This document shows positions 1-11,396 of a stretch of 64,000 bases of DNA, piece after piece (position 1 is the stretch's first letter; every line of letters begins with the position of its first letter). The stretch lies in NCBI GenBank assembly GCA_949152475.1, contig OX424566.1:13291177-13355176 (forward strand). Direction: 5' to 3'. The DNA comes from Terebella lapidaria (Eukaryota; Annelida; Polychaeta; Terebellida; Terebellidae). The notes below the pieces were generated by a model. That model made no database searches and was not told the DNA's origin. It saw only the letters and a list, made by a program, of their open reading frames with translations. Position numbers and translations under genes: made by a program.

Positions 1-295
1 TTTTTTCAAGGATATATGTATTAACTGTTGATGGATTTCTGAAGACCGAAAGCATATTGCAAGAGGATTCCTTCTATTGCTCAGCATGCTCAGAGTTCTT
101 ATGTATTTTGTTGCAAATAGTATCGTGAACTTGTTGATATTGTTATGCAGTCACAATAATTGGTCAATTCATATGGCCAGAGTAAATAATGTAGTTTGGT
201 TTGGTTATATTGCTGGAAAATTGCCTACTGAATTTTTCATTTGGCTGTGGAAGGATTGTTCTACATCATACAAATAAAGCTTCATATGTATTATT
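1..295 (+). repeat. Diverged fragment of the first-array unit
   Basis: This stretch aligns by eye with the part of unit U1 at about 8,995-9,300. It shares the order: a CAAGGATA start, an ATATTGCAAGAGGA block, a CTCTTATGTATTTT block, a CCAGAGTAAAT block and the final GGAAGGATTGTTCTA-like block. It is clearly more diverged than U1, U2 and U3 are from each other, so it is an older copy or an edge of the array. An open frame at 77-277 exists here, but it is not open at the matching place in the other copies and I do not call it a gene. Confidence 0.7.
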
Positions 296-799
296 TACAC
301 TGATGTCCCATTCCATTGAAGGAAAAAAAAAGTCATCATTCAGCCATTGAAGTTTGTTCACCTCTTTTCGCTTTCACATGTTTGATAGTTTGTGTTCAAT
401 AGTTCAAGGTTAAAGTCCTACTGTTACCAATGTCCTGTTACGGTATAACCAGAGCAAGACAAATAAAGGATATAGAGCTGTGTGATATATCATGTTGATT
501 TGGCCTGACGAAGAATTATGATGGAACTGAAATTTTCATTGTTGTAGATTACTACTTTCCCAAGCCAGAACGGAATTAGACAGAAACAAACTGTTTAGTA
601 AGAATCGCTTCAAACACAATAACTTTATTTCGGACAAAAATATTCATTTTCCAGAAGGAAAATCTAAATGACCACCATGGCAGCCCGGCAATTCGAGAGC
701 ATAGAACACATCACAAAGATAAACATGTGTCCGACGCATCAATTAAAATTAGCCCAAGGGCTAAGAAAGGTTACCGGATAATATACATTTTAGATATTA
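296..799. other. Unassigned AT-rich spacer
   Basis: No exon, RNA gene or intact element is recognisable. The part around 755-780 (a 'ctaagaaaggttaccgg' stretch) resembles one side of the GGTTACCGG hairpin repeats found at 3,304-4,242, so this may include a decayed member of that family. Confidence 0.4.
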
Positions 800-2535
800 G
801 CCTTTTGTCCAGTGACCTTGAAATTAGGTCACTGATAAATTCAAGGCCATGAAATTTTCAACAAATATATCACTTCTAGTATGTCCACAATAAATTCCTG
901 AGCTGTAAAGTCGATAATAAGTGAGACATTAGCCATTCTGTGATGTGACCTTGAAAATGAGGTCAAAGTTCAAGTTCAAGGTTATGAAAATATTCAGTAT
1001 ATATCATTCCTCTATATTCGCAATTGATTCCTATGCTGTAAATGTAAGTACCAATCTATTACCACCAATACAATCAGATTTTGATGATGCCAATAAGAAA
1101 CGTAAAATACTACACTTTGCAATAGAAACAAACAAAGCCCGACCAAATAGTTTATCCAAAGACACACTGGCGTCTTCATGGGCAGACAATGTGTTAAATG
1201 TAGTTGTTTCTACTGTACACCAGATGGAATTAGTATACAACTGCCCAACAACCTATGAAAATAATTTAGAAATCCGAATCTAACCCCATGGAATAGATAC
1301 ATGACAAGTACAAAAGTACCCAATCACAAGCCCGAAGGCTACTGAGTTGATGGTATCCTCGGGGACAGATTAACGTCCGCCAGCAGTGACACCGACTCAG
1401 TGGTATAAATGTAAGTATCAATCTATTACCACCAATACAATCAAATTTTGATGATGCCAATAAGAAAGGTAAAATACAACATTTTGCAATAGAAACAAAG
1501 CCCGACCAAATAGTTTATCCAAAGACACACTGGCGTCATCAGGGGCAGATGTAAAGATGATAATAAGGGACATATTAGCCATTTTGTTCTCTGACCTTGA
1601 AAATGAGATCAAAGGTCAAATTCTAGATCACCAAAATATTCAGCATACATCATTTCCTATATGTTCACTATGGACCCCTAAGCTGTAAATTTGATAATGA
1701 GCGAGATATAAGCCATTTTGTATTCTGACCTTGAAAATAAAATGACCAACCTTGAAATTTAGGTCAAGGGTCAAATTCAAGGTCACTAGAATATTCAGCA
1801 TATATCTTTTCCTATATGTTCACAATTGATTCCTAAGCTGCAAAGTCGCTAATAAGCAAGATATTGGCCATTTTGTCCTGTGACCTTGAAAACGAGGTCA
1901 AAGGTCAAATTCAAGGTCACGAGAATATTCAGCATATATCATTTCCTATATGTTCACAATTGATCCTAAGCCGTAAAGTCGATAATAAGCTAGATATTAG
2001 CAATTTTGTCCTGTGACCTTGGAAATGAGGTCAAAGGTCAAATTCAAGGTCACGAGAATATTCAGCATATATCATTTCCTATATGTTCACAATTGATTCC
2101 TAAGCTGTAAAGTCGATAATAAGCGAGATATTAGCCATTTTGTCTTGTGACCTTGAAAATGAGGCCAAAGGTCAAATTCAAGGTCACGAGAATATTCAGC
2201 ATATATCATTTCCTATATGTTCACAATGGATTCCTAAGCTGTAAAGTCGATAATAAGCGAGATATTAGCCATTTTGTCCTGTGACCTTGAAAATGAGGTC
2301 AAACGTCAAATTCAAGGTCACGAGAATATTCAGCATATATCATTTCCTATATGTTCACAATTGATTTCTAAGCTGTAAAGTCGATAATAAGCGAGATATT
2401 AGCCATTTTGTCCTGTGACCTTGAAAATGAGGTCAAAGGTCAAATCCAAGGTCACGAGAATATTCAGCATATATCATTTCCTATATGTCCACAATTCATT
2501 CCTAGTCTCTAATCTCAATATTAAGTGAGATATTA
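800..2535 (+). repeat. 134-bp satellite array with AGGTCA motifs
   Basis: A tandem array whose unit starts lie near 1,881, 2,014, 2,148, 2,282 and 2,416, giving a period of 133-134 bp. More diverged units lie near 804, 941, 1,587 and 1,716. Each unit has a TGACCTTGAA block, then GAGGTCAAAGGTCA, then TTCAAGGTCA, followed by a conserved 'gagaatattcagcatatatc' stretch and a 'taagctgtaaagtcgata' stretch. TGACCTTGAA and TTCAAGGTCA are exact reverse complements flanking the central direct repeat. The array is interrupted by an inserted repeat at about 1,038-1,552, and further single units recur at about 2,773 and 3,690. There is no coding content; open frames here are repeat artefacts. Confidence 0.9.
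1038..1552 (+). repeat. Dispersed 366-bp repeat, 1.4 copies, inserted in the satellite
   Basis: Two heads of the same repeat start at about 1,042 and 1,408, so the unit is about 366 bp. The head begins with a GTAAGTAYCAATCTATTACC-type stretch. A distal part ends near 'gactcagtgg'. The block splits a satellite unit: 'gctgtaaa' lies on the left and 'tgtaaagatgataataag' resumes on the right, so TGTAAA may be a short target duplication. Partial copies recur at 14,734, 24,529, 54,990 and 57,590-57,990. The head reads open in several copies, but copies differ in frame and ends, so I treat it as a repeat and not an exon. Confidence 0.7.
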
Positions 2536-4245
2536 GGCTTGATGTGTCCCATTATAAAGCATGGGAAAATTTAACATGGGAAAGTCACATCTGGGCCGAG
2601 TTTGGGCCCAAAATGGCCCACTTCGAGTGATTCAAGCGCAACGAAATTTATACATGTCACAGAAGTACATATGGGGAGTGTTATGCATCAATAAGAAAAA
2701 AAGTTACTGAACAGATTTTGAGAAAACGACCATCAAAGTCCAAAATTAGCCATTTTCGACGAGAACGGCCGCTATGACCTTGAAACCAAGGTCAGAGATC
2801 AAATTCAAGGTCGCGAGAATATTCAGCATATATCATTTCCTATATGTCCACAATTGATTCTTAGTCTCTAATTTCAATTTTAAGTGAGATATTAGGCTTA
2901 ATGTGTCCCATTATAAAGAATAGGAGAATTTAACATGGGAAAGTCCCATTTGGGCCGAGTTTGGGCCCAAAATGGCCCACTTCGAGCGATTCAAGGGCAA
3001 CGAAATTTATACGTGTCAAAGAGGTACATAGGAGGAGTGTCATGCATCAATACGAAAAAAAGTTACTGAACAGATTTTGAGAAAACGACCGTCAAAGTCC
3101 AAAATTGGCCATTTTTCGACGAAAAAGGCCGCCATTTTGAAAAAAATGCGAAAATCAAAAAACTAAAAAAAAACCTTTCCTGGAAATATTTTTAGGTATT
3201 TTTGTGCAAAATTTCAGAAATATTCGACCATAAACTTTAAAGCTAAAAATGTGAACGGACGACGGACGGACGGACGGACGACGGACGCAACGCCACGGCA
3301 ATAGGTTATCGGACCAAAGGTCCGGTAACCTAAAAAGTTACTAAACAGATTTTGAGAAAACGACCATCAAAGTCCAAAATTGGCCATTTTTCGACGAAAA
3401 CGGCCGCCATTTTGAAAAAAATGCGATATCAAAAAACTAAAAAATCCTTTCCTGGAAATATTTTTAGGTATTTTTGTGCAAAATTTCAGAAATATTCGCC
3501 TGTAAACTTTAATGATAAAAATGTGGACGGACGGACGACAGACGACGGACGACGGACGCAACGCCACGGCAATAGGTTATCGGACCAAAGGTCCGGTAAC
3601 CTAAAAAGTTACTGAACAGATTTTGATAAAATGGCTGCCAAAGTCCAAAATCAGGCATTTTTTGACAAAAATGGCCACCAATTTCACAAATCAGGTCAAA
3701 GGTCAAATTCAAGGTCACGAGAATATTCAGCATATATCATTTCCTATATGTCCACAATTGACTCCTAGTCTCTAAACTCAATATTAAGTGAGATATTAGG
3801 CATAATGTGTCCCTTTATGAAGCATAGGAGAATTTAACATGGGAAAGTCCCATTTGGGCCAAGTTTGGGCGAAAATGGCCCACTTCGAGCGATTCAAGGG
3901 CAACGAAACTTATACACATCGTAGGGGTACATATGAAGAGTGTTATGCATCAGTAAGAAAAAAAGTTATCGAACAGATTTTGAGAGAATAGCCGCAAAAG
4001 TCCAAAATCAGGCATTTTTCGTCAAAAATGGCCGCCATTTTGAAAAAAATGCGGAAATCAGAAAACTAAAAAAAACCTTTCCTGGAAATATTTTTAGGTA
4101 TTTTTGTGCAAAATTTCAGAAAGATTTGACCATATACTTTAAAGATAAAAATGTGAACGGACGGACGACGGACGACGGACGGACGACGGACGACGGACGC
4201 AACGCCATGCCAATAGGTTATCGGACCATAGGTCCGGTAACCTAA
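2536..4245 (+). repeat. Mosaic of GGTTACCGG-hairpin elements with GGAC-rich tracts
   Basis: Three successive copies share an A-rich body ('ggccgccattttgaaaaaaatgc' region, then 'cctggaaatatttttaggta' region), a GGAC/GACGAC tract, and a terminal hairpin made of GGTTATCGGACC, a three-base loop and GGTCCGGTAACC. The hairpins lie at 3,304-3,330, 3,575-3,601 and 4,216-4,242. A second module ('gtgtcccattataaag', 'gaatttaacatgggaaagtc', 'gtttgggcc') recurs near 2,540, 2,900 and 3,800, separated by lone satellite units. It looks like repeated insertion or unequal exchange of one non-autonomous family. The frames at 3,352-3,615 and 3,940-4,245 translate the repeat itself and are not genes. Confidence 0.8.
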
Positions 4246-4489
4246 AAATAACTGTCTGCAGAGGGTCTGAGATAATGGTTGCCAATGTCTAAAATTGGGC
4301 GTTTTAACTGAAGTTTCGCGCTCATTTTATTTAGTTATTATTCAGCACGGTTCATCAGAAAAGTAATATATTACTTGTATACACAACCTTTATAATATTT
4401 AAACAGAACTCGATATCATTACAACTTGATAGAAATGGATTGTAAACAATTCTCATATATCTCTTCAAATCACTAAATTATCCATCTTA
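4246..4489. other. Unassigned spacer
   Basis: AT-rich sequence between the hairpin mosaic and the first recognisable part of unit U1. I see no gene, repeat copy or regulatory element that I can support. Confidence 0.4.
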
Positions 4490-5461
4490 CGTAACAGTAC
4501 ACGATATGTTGGTCAAAACTGTCCTGAATAAAACATGATATTATTCAATGTTCGATGTTAGCCATTAACAGCAATCAAACATTCTGAGGAAGATAGCCCG
4601 TTGACAGAGACACGCATTGCCCGCCATATTATAATTGGCTCTCATCCAAAACTCGCGTTAATCACTGTTATGTGACAGAGGAAAGCAGGGCATTTATTAT
4701 GAAAAAAAAATTACAAAATGGAAACGAAAAATGTAACTGATCAGCAGTACACACGATTTATTTCACTTTTGTGTGTCCATAGTAATTCACAATTTTCTCA
4801 CAATAGTAATTCACAATAGTAAAACTCAATCAAGTTTGATCGTCAACCATACCGCGGTTCTTGAAATAACAATGCACATCTCCGGTCAGCCAGAGTGATG
4901 GTACACCCAATCAAAAAACCTCAAACCACAGAAGATTTTATTGGGTGAAACTTCGCGTGCACTCACAATGTCGACCGCCAATCTTGGAGGCAGAAGAACG
5001 TCTTTTTTATGGTCGAACTAGAGTCGCCAGAACAATGTCATCCTGGCACGATCAGAGCGAGTTCAGGCTACTTTGGTCCAGCTATGGTAACGCTGGTCGC
5101 TATTCAAGACCAGGGCCATCTTTCCGGACTTTCAAGCTACTGTAAGCCCAAACATTAACATACGATTAACATGCTGGTATAGGGAGCACTTATTTACTCA
5201 ATATATATCTGCTCTGTCCACTTTTTTTTCACTGAATCATGCTTTTCAATGCCAAATATAAAATCTCTCTAAAGTACAAACGGGTGACAAAAAAGCGCAC
5301 ATTTTTACACTGACTCTTTTATTAGGCGCCGATTTTCAAGCGTCACCAATATTGCCTGGATATTTTCCTACTGGGGCAGACTTAGAAATGATCTATGAGT
5401 ATGTTTGTTGCTGTATAGTGTTCGTTCTGTGGCGTCATATTTGTCATATAATTCAATGAGA

Positions 5462-6206
5462 AAATGTACTCCCGTGTCTATAAATGTTTGTTCTGATACT
5501 GTTATCAGCCTCATCTTTGAAATATCTAGGGGTAGTTCTTGATGAGAGTCTCTCTTTCAAACTTCACATCGCAAACAAGTGTCGGATTGCGGCCATGAAC
5601 TTACATTACATCCGCCAAATTCGGCAGTTTATTACCATGATTACCGTGAACATATGTCATAAGTTGGTTCATGCTCTAGTGATATCCCATTTGGATTACG
5701 CGAACTCTTCAACTTACGGTCTTCCCACAACATCATTGGCTCCTCTTCGCCGGATACAATATTCTGCAGCCAAACTAGTTTTGAATTGGAGGCGTTTCGA
5801 CAGTGCTACTGAAGCCTTAAAAACTCTTCACTGGCTACCTGTCAGTCAAATAGCTCAATTTAAGATCGCGTGCCAAGTTCACCTTGCGCGACGAAACAAA
5901 GGTCCTGATTATCTTGCGGACTTGTTGTCCAAACGGGACTCACATCGGTTCACTCGATCCACTAACGATGAAACATTACTGTCAGTGCCAAGAACAAGGC
6001 GAAGAACATTTGCTGATAGGTCAGACCTATCGGTTCATTGGAACCGACTGCCAATGAACATAAGGCTGATTGGTGACTATAGTGACTTTAAAAAAGCATT
6101 AAAGACACACTATTTTAGAACTATATATGGTGTTTAATGTTTTCTATGTACAGCGCCGCTGCTTACATATTCATGTATAAATGAGCGCTTTATAAATGTT
6201 AATATG
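5462..6206 (+). mobile_element. 5'-truncated LINE, L2/CR1-like, private to U1
   Basis: The frame 5,484-6,137 encodes the C-terminal part of a non-LTR reverse transcriptase. It has the KYLGVVLDESLSF stretch, a LVHALVISHLDYAN stretch and the LHWLPVSQIAQFKI stretch typical of the region after the RT domain in L2/CR1-type LINEs (family knowledge). The endonuclease and the catalytic YxDD part are missing because of 5' truncation. After the stop there is a short tail with 'gcgctttataaatgttaa', like L2/CR1 3' ends. The sister units read 'aattcaataatcat' or 'aattcaatgatcat' without interruption here. U1 breaks after 'aattcaatga' and resumes at 'tgatcat', giving a possible ATGA target duplication. The remaining frame is open for 217 residues, so this is a fairly young insertion. 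The exact clade is uncertain. Confidence 0.85.
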
Positions 6207-6664
6207 TATGATCATTTCTGAGTGTATTCCTATTACAAAAGTATTAGTTTGTGGCAAGTTCAATCAAACCATAAATAATATAGTTCAGCTTGAATTAAAT
6301 ATCGAGGTATCTATCAATTACACACCCCTCATCGTATGTTGTCATATTCATATATCATCTTGTTGTTGGAGCTGTTCTTAATACTATTTAAAAATACTTA
6401 GCACTGCACCGTTTCACCTGTAGGCTTTTTTTTATCATTTCAACCGCTATCAATCATTCACTACATTCACAGCAACATCGCAATTGGACGGTGCACCAGC
6501 ACATATTACTTAGGCCTACAATATCAATGCTAAATCAGATTTGATAATATACCTTTGTGATATATTAAACAATGATACCTATCATTCGGTGGTTTATCGC
6601 TCGCTGCGTCTGTGACAGATTACCAGATGGTTCGAACATCCTTCCTGAAGGAAGCAGAGACATC

Positions 6665-6776
6665 TTTATAAGATGTGAGTCCCGTGCATATACAAGATCA
6701 TGGAAACGAACACGATATCAATTTCAACTTGAACATTATAAGCGAGGATAGCTTCCAGGCAGTTTATCTTGAAAAC
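6665..6776 (+). promoter_or_regulatory. Candidate TATA promoter plus first exon, U1
   Basis: TTTATAAG at 6,665-6,672 is followed about 105 bases later by AAAAC/GTAAGT, a strong splice donor at 6,777-6,782. The arrangement TATA, about 30 bp, short exon, GTAAGT is repeated at 13,763-13,874, 23,557-23,668 and 31,757-31,859. The start site is inferred and not seen. The exon is probably 5' untranslated: its only early ATG opens a ten-codon frame. A run of 17 C begins 25 bases inside the intron at 6,802. Confidence 0.4.
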
Positions 6777-7001
6777 GTAAGTAAAGTTTTTTTTTGACGA
6801 ACCCCCCCCCCCCCCCCCGCCAACCCCCTAGATCACTGCGAGCAGGTCACAAAAGAAATACAATACAATGAATTAGCGAGTCGAGTAGCTTCTCGCAATA
6901 TGCACTTTTCACTGTTCGCACGTGATCAAATACAAAACCATATGAAACATCATCAAATTCCCGTGAAAGGTAAAACCTATACTAAGTATGTTATTTTCTA
7001 G

Positions 7002-7124
7002 CCTCTAGCGACACACATTATGTGTTTAACATGTCCAAACTCAATGGAGAATCGGAGCAAATGTTCCATATCCATATTCCAATGACCGAGATAAAACAAA
7101 GAGAAATATACAGCATGAACTACA
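7002..7124 (+). CDS. Exon-like block, unit U1 copy
   Basis: The block is bounded by TTTTCTAG (acceptor, ending 7,001) and GTGAGT (donor from 7,125). It is open in the frame that reads SSDTHYVFN, MSKLNGESEQ, then FHIHIPMTEIKQRE; an ATG lies at 7,031. The same block is present with the same splice-like edges in U2 (14,067-14,189) and U3 (23,855-23,977). Between U1 and U2 I count five differences in this frame, three of them silent, which hints at weak protein constraint but is a tiny sample. I do not recognise the protein. The upstream exon-1 phase does not force this frame, so the link is unproven. Confidence 0.3.
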
Positions 7125-10100
7125 GTGAGTGTATATAATTTGTGGTTGAAGGGAGGACCAAATCCTGGTATCATCGATTAGGCACACGGATGATGGTAGG
7201 GGTGTGCTTGACATGGTCGATAGCAGTTGTTATGTGGACCATTGAAAAACAGAGCAGTTTCTTCAGTGGGACCAGTATATTGTATATTTTTCATAATAAG
7301 AACTTTTATGTTATGCTATCGCCAGACACTATTCATTTCTGACATTGTTGTCTAACTTTTTTTTTTTAGTTAAATTTCCTAAGCTTTTTCTGATTGTCTA
7401 AATATGTTTCTTGTCATGTTTCTTCGATTTTTGTATTCCTGATAATATATCAATATAATTATAACTAATATACATGATATATATCAAGTTATCACAGTGC
7501 ACAAAATCTTTGCTGAATATTCGGCATCAATGGTCGTGAGCCATTCGTCTAATATATGTGTGATGAAACTTGAATTTTTGTATGCAGAAGACACGGTACA
7601 TAATTTGTTAGAGTCTGATCAAACTTAGTCCCATTCTGCACCGTTCACCTTATTTTTTATTTAGTGCAATTTGATTCACCTTCACATCTCCATGGTCCAG
7701 ATTTACTTCTCAGTAGTAGTTTGAATGAAACTACCACCAAGTACAAAACACTTCTGCTAATTGGTATTGATAGCTGGAAAATAATGGATCTGTGATGATG
7801 ACACCAAGGGCATATCCATTTGTGTCATTGAATGATTTGTACAGCTAGCAAGCTGTTTGGCCAGAAGAGTATGAACGTGCACCGTTCAAAGAGTAGTTGT
7901 CTTCCCTATGTTTCCATTGGTCGATAATGGAACTGACTATCGATGTTTCTGTTATTTCAAAGCGAATCTGTAGAACATTGGCGTTAGTGAAATTCATTCA
8001 GAAATTGTGTGACATTTAGACGATATATGCTTGTCCTTGTTCCATGCAAGGAACAACAGAACAGTGGTCACCTGAATACAAGAACTAATTGTCATAATGC
8101 TGAATGTGTCAAGGAAACATGCATTTTTGTGTATAGAGGGACATTAATCAATACCGTGCAGGCTTCCTGCAGACCTTCAGTTGAAACATACATTTGGCAA
8201 CAGGCCTTTACTCCTGAATATGGCGTTTCAGGACACAGTTATTCCTTCAAGTATCTTTTGTGCTTTTGTAATACCGAGAGATAGCAACAGTCATGTGCGC
8301 CAGCAGGGAAAACGTACATACCTTTATCTGATATATTTCTCTCTTTTGCATACAATAAAAAACAAGTGTGCTTCTCCTGCCTAATATTTTCGTTCTTCAA
8401 ATTAGGGATGGCTGAAACATATTCCAATTAGGGAGGAGGTATTTTAAACAATGATTTTGTCAATCAGGGATGCTATAGTGTCAATCTAAATTTATTTGTG
8501 TATAAAGATTGCACTAACTTTCTTGTTCAATCAAAATATGACATGGAATGATCTTGATGACATATCATATATTTTTAATTGGAAGCACATACATGTAGTT
8601 ACTAGTAAACCATTTTTAGTTCCTGTTCATTTTTGATACGTGGACAACAAATCCAGTAGACATAAAACAAGAAAGATAAAATAATGCGTATAAGCATTGT
8701 AGATAAAGATAAAGTAATGCATGTAAGGAAATGTGTCCCACGTGTCGTCGCACCTGTCATGAAGGCTCTATAAAATGTCTGCTCGAGCAGCAAACACATA
8801 TGTTCTTCTGGGTAATGAAGGATGTACCATTCTTGTTCACAAGGCAGCATATTATAGTAATGCCTCGTTCGCAGACATTGCTCCTATTACCCTCCATAGA
8901 CACTACTAGTCTACTGATGTTTGCTTGTCATCTTATAGTCAGATATGCGAAGCTCTGAACATCATCCTGATATTAAACATGGGAAAATGGCGATTTTCAA
9001 GGATACACGCATCAACGTTTGTTGGATTAGTGGTGACGGATGGGATATTGCAAGAGGACATCCTTTGTTGGTCGGATTTGATTCTTTACACCCCCCCCCC
9101 CTTGATGTTTACTAACTCTTATGTATTTTATTTGCGAACATTGGTAACTTGTCGATAATGTAATGCAGTTACGATAATTATTGGCCACTTCAAATCACCA
9201 GAGTAAATGCTGCAACTAGTTATATTGCTGCAGTTAGTTATTTGCCCATTTAATTCTTCATTTGGCTGAGGAAGGATTGTTCTATATCATATAAGTAAAA
9301 TTCTATATCATTATATTTTATATGTATTTAAATTTGTTGAAAAATAGGAATACATACCATTATAACAGTCATGGCATCATCATATGATCACAAGCAAAGT
9401 TACATGATATACAAGGTAACGTTAAACGAGTAGGACTATTGCAGGTCAGCTGCGCCTAATATCGATCGTAATAAATCCTCTTCCTACTTAGGTATTTTCT
9501 CGATTTCCTGTCATAGTGGATTTTACCTGGTCAATGCCAGAAGGGATACTTGGATCAAACAAACACCAGGTTAAACAGAGACGAACAACAACTCAAACCT
9601 ACTTGAATGTGTTGTAACTCCTACAAAACTCAGCAGCTTTCTTAGCAGTGGTTAGTTAATTTTCACTTAACATATCGGATTTCACCCCAAAGACCAATAT
9701 AAAATAAAAAAAAGACTGTGCTATGCGACGGGACAGTGTAGTCAAACTTGACTGTGTTTCTTTTGCTTATCACGTGAGTAAATATGTTGGTGCTGTTCTT
9801 CTACACACGTGTTATTTTGTTGTCGTTTGTGAAATGACCACTCTGGTGTATTTTTCAATCACTAATTCACAACGAAAGTATTTTGACAATATGAAACCAA
9901 CAAAAAACGCTTTCGGCTAAACAACAAAGCCGAACATATATTTACAGCCAGGACCACGCTAGTGTTCTGAGCATTGTTTGGTATAAATTTGAAAAATAAA
10001 CAACGAAAAACATCACGGACCAGGTGTATGGCAAGTATGTGAATAACTCCTCAAAACCTTCCAGTGTCAGATGTATAATCAACACATCCATACGGCAAAC

Positions 10101-10889
10101 CGTGCTCTTTCTTCAGCTAACAGAATAAACATCAGGATCGCCATATCAAACTTGATATTATTAACATCCTGTTGTAGTCCCAAGAACCCTCCCTACCCCT
10201 GCATGATGCATTGTATTCCTATTAATGCCAATATGCATACCAATGCTGTTTGTATATGGGTTCCTGCTTTATTACCTCTGAGATGAGGTTTTGAAACCCA
10301 CCCTGAAGTTCAAACGGAGGTAGTAACGATGACATGAACTCTATGTACAATAAATGGTGTTTCAACACAGGATGTATGGTATAGAGATAGCCGTGTTAGC
10401 CAGTAAAATATATATCCAAGTGTTGTTCAAAAAGAACAGTAACCCTTGTAACTAACTGTGGTTCAATGTTCACAGGTTTTCGTTCTAGTCGATACAACTT
10501 CAACAGGTGAAAATGACACAGGATGTGTTAGTCCAAAGTGTTCTGAATAAAACATGATATTATCCAATGTTCAATGTTATCAATGAACAGCAATCAATCA
10601 TTCTGTGGAAGATAGCCCATTGACGGAGACACGCATTGCCCGCCATATCATAATTGGCTCTTATCCAAAAGTCGCATTAATCATTGTTATGTGACAGATG
10701 AAAGCAGGGCATTTGTTATGAAAAGAAAACACAAAATTGAAACGAAAAATTGAACTGAGCAGCAGCACACACAATACATATTCATATCCCTTCTGTGTAC
10801 ATAGTAAAATAATGTACAATCGCACCGAGAAAATTAAAACGTTCCATAGCTTTTAATATGTAGAAAATGTTGGTTTTACACAAGTTTAT

Positions 10890-11396
10890 GAAGAAAAAAT
10901 ATGACACATTTTCACAATCAGTTACTTTTGATGAGACTCTTGGTATTATGTTAGGTTCAATAATGTGTAAGTTTGATCGTCAACCATACCGCGGTTCTTG
11001 AAATAACAATGCGCATGTCCGGTCAGACAGAGTGATAGTACACCCAACCAAAAACCTCAAAGTTCCTGGTGGTATGACTCAGGAATGGGGATGATTATAC
11101 CACTTTCAAGCTATTCTAAACCCAAGCATTAACATAGCATAAAAAAATATGACACATTTTCACAATCAGTTACTCTTGATGAGACTCTTGGTATTATGTT
11201 AGGTTCAATAATGGGTAAGTTTGATCGTCAACCATACCGCGGTTCTTGAAATAACAATGCGCATGTCCGGTCAGACAGAGTGATAGTACACCCAACCAAA
11301 AACCTCAAACTTCCTGGTGGTATGACTCAGGAATGGGGATGATCATACCACTTTCAAGCTATTCTAAACCCAAGCATTAACATAGCATAAATAGCG
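10890..11396 (+). repeat. Local 248-bp tandem duplication in U2
   Basis: 'atgacacattttcacaatca' starts at 10,901 and again at 11,149, and the following 240 bases are repeated down to 'aagcattaacatagcat'. The first copy ends with the same four extra bases (GCAT) that separate the LINE target duplication from the LINE body, so the local duplication probably happened after the LINE inserted. U3 has only one copy. Confidence 0.8.

Larger units (their letters stand above)
4490..10560 (+). repeat. First tandem array, unit U1 (older copy)
   Basis: U1 is collinear with U2 and U3 but visibly more diverged. Anchors: 'ctgaataaaacatgatatta' at about 4,530 (next at 10,543, 19,236 and 29,041), the TATA/exon-1 block at 6,665-6,776 (U2 13,763-13,874), 'tgatgatgacaccaagggca' near 7,795 (U2 about 15,803), and 'atgtctgctcgag' near 8,775 (U2 17,445). 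U1 lacks the LINE of U2/U3, the 0.94 kb element and the GAGGG element, so it gives the empty sites for all three. It has its own LINE at 5,462-6,206. No intact gene is seen apart from exon-like blocks listed separately. Confidence 0.85.

Noticed and set aside
800-2535. CRISPR-like regular repeats
   Set aside because: The whole 134-bp unit is repeated without unique spacers; it is an ordinary eukaryotic satellite.
3352-4245. Open frames of 87-101 codons with protein-like basic stretches
   Set aside because: They translate the hairpin/GGAC repeat; the same DNA occurs three times with different frames and ends.
8161-8285. Frame ending YLLCFCNTER after a GTGCAG acceptor-like site, present in all units
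   Set aside because: The acceptor is weak and changes between units are mostly non-silent.
8602-8850. 82-codon minus-strand frame with a hydrophobic stretch, open in U1, U2 and U3
   Set aside because: The copies share recent ancestry, the few differences are mostly non-silent, and there is no promoter or splice support.
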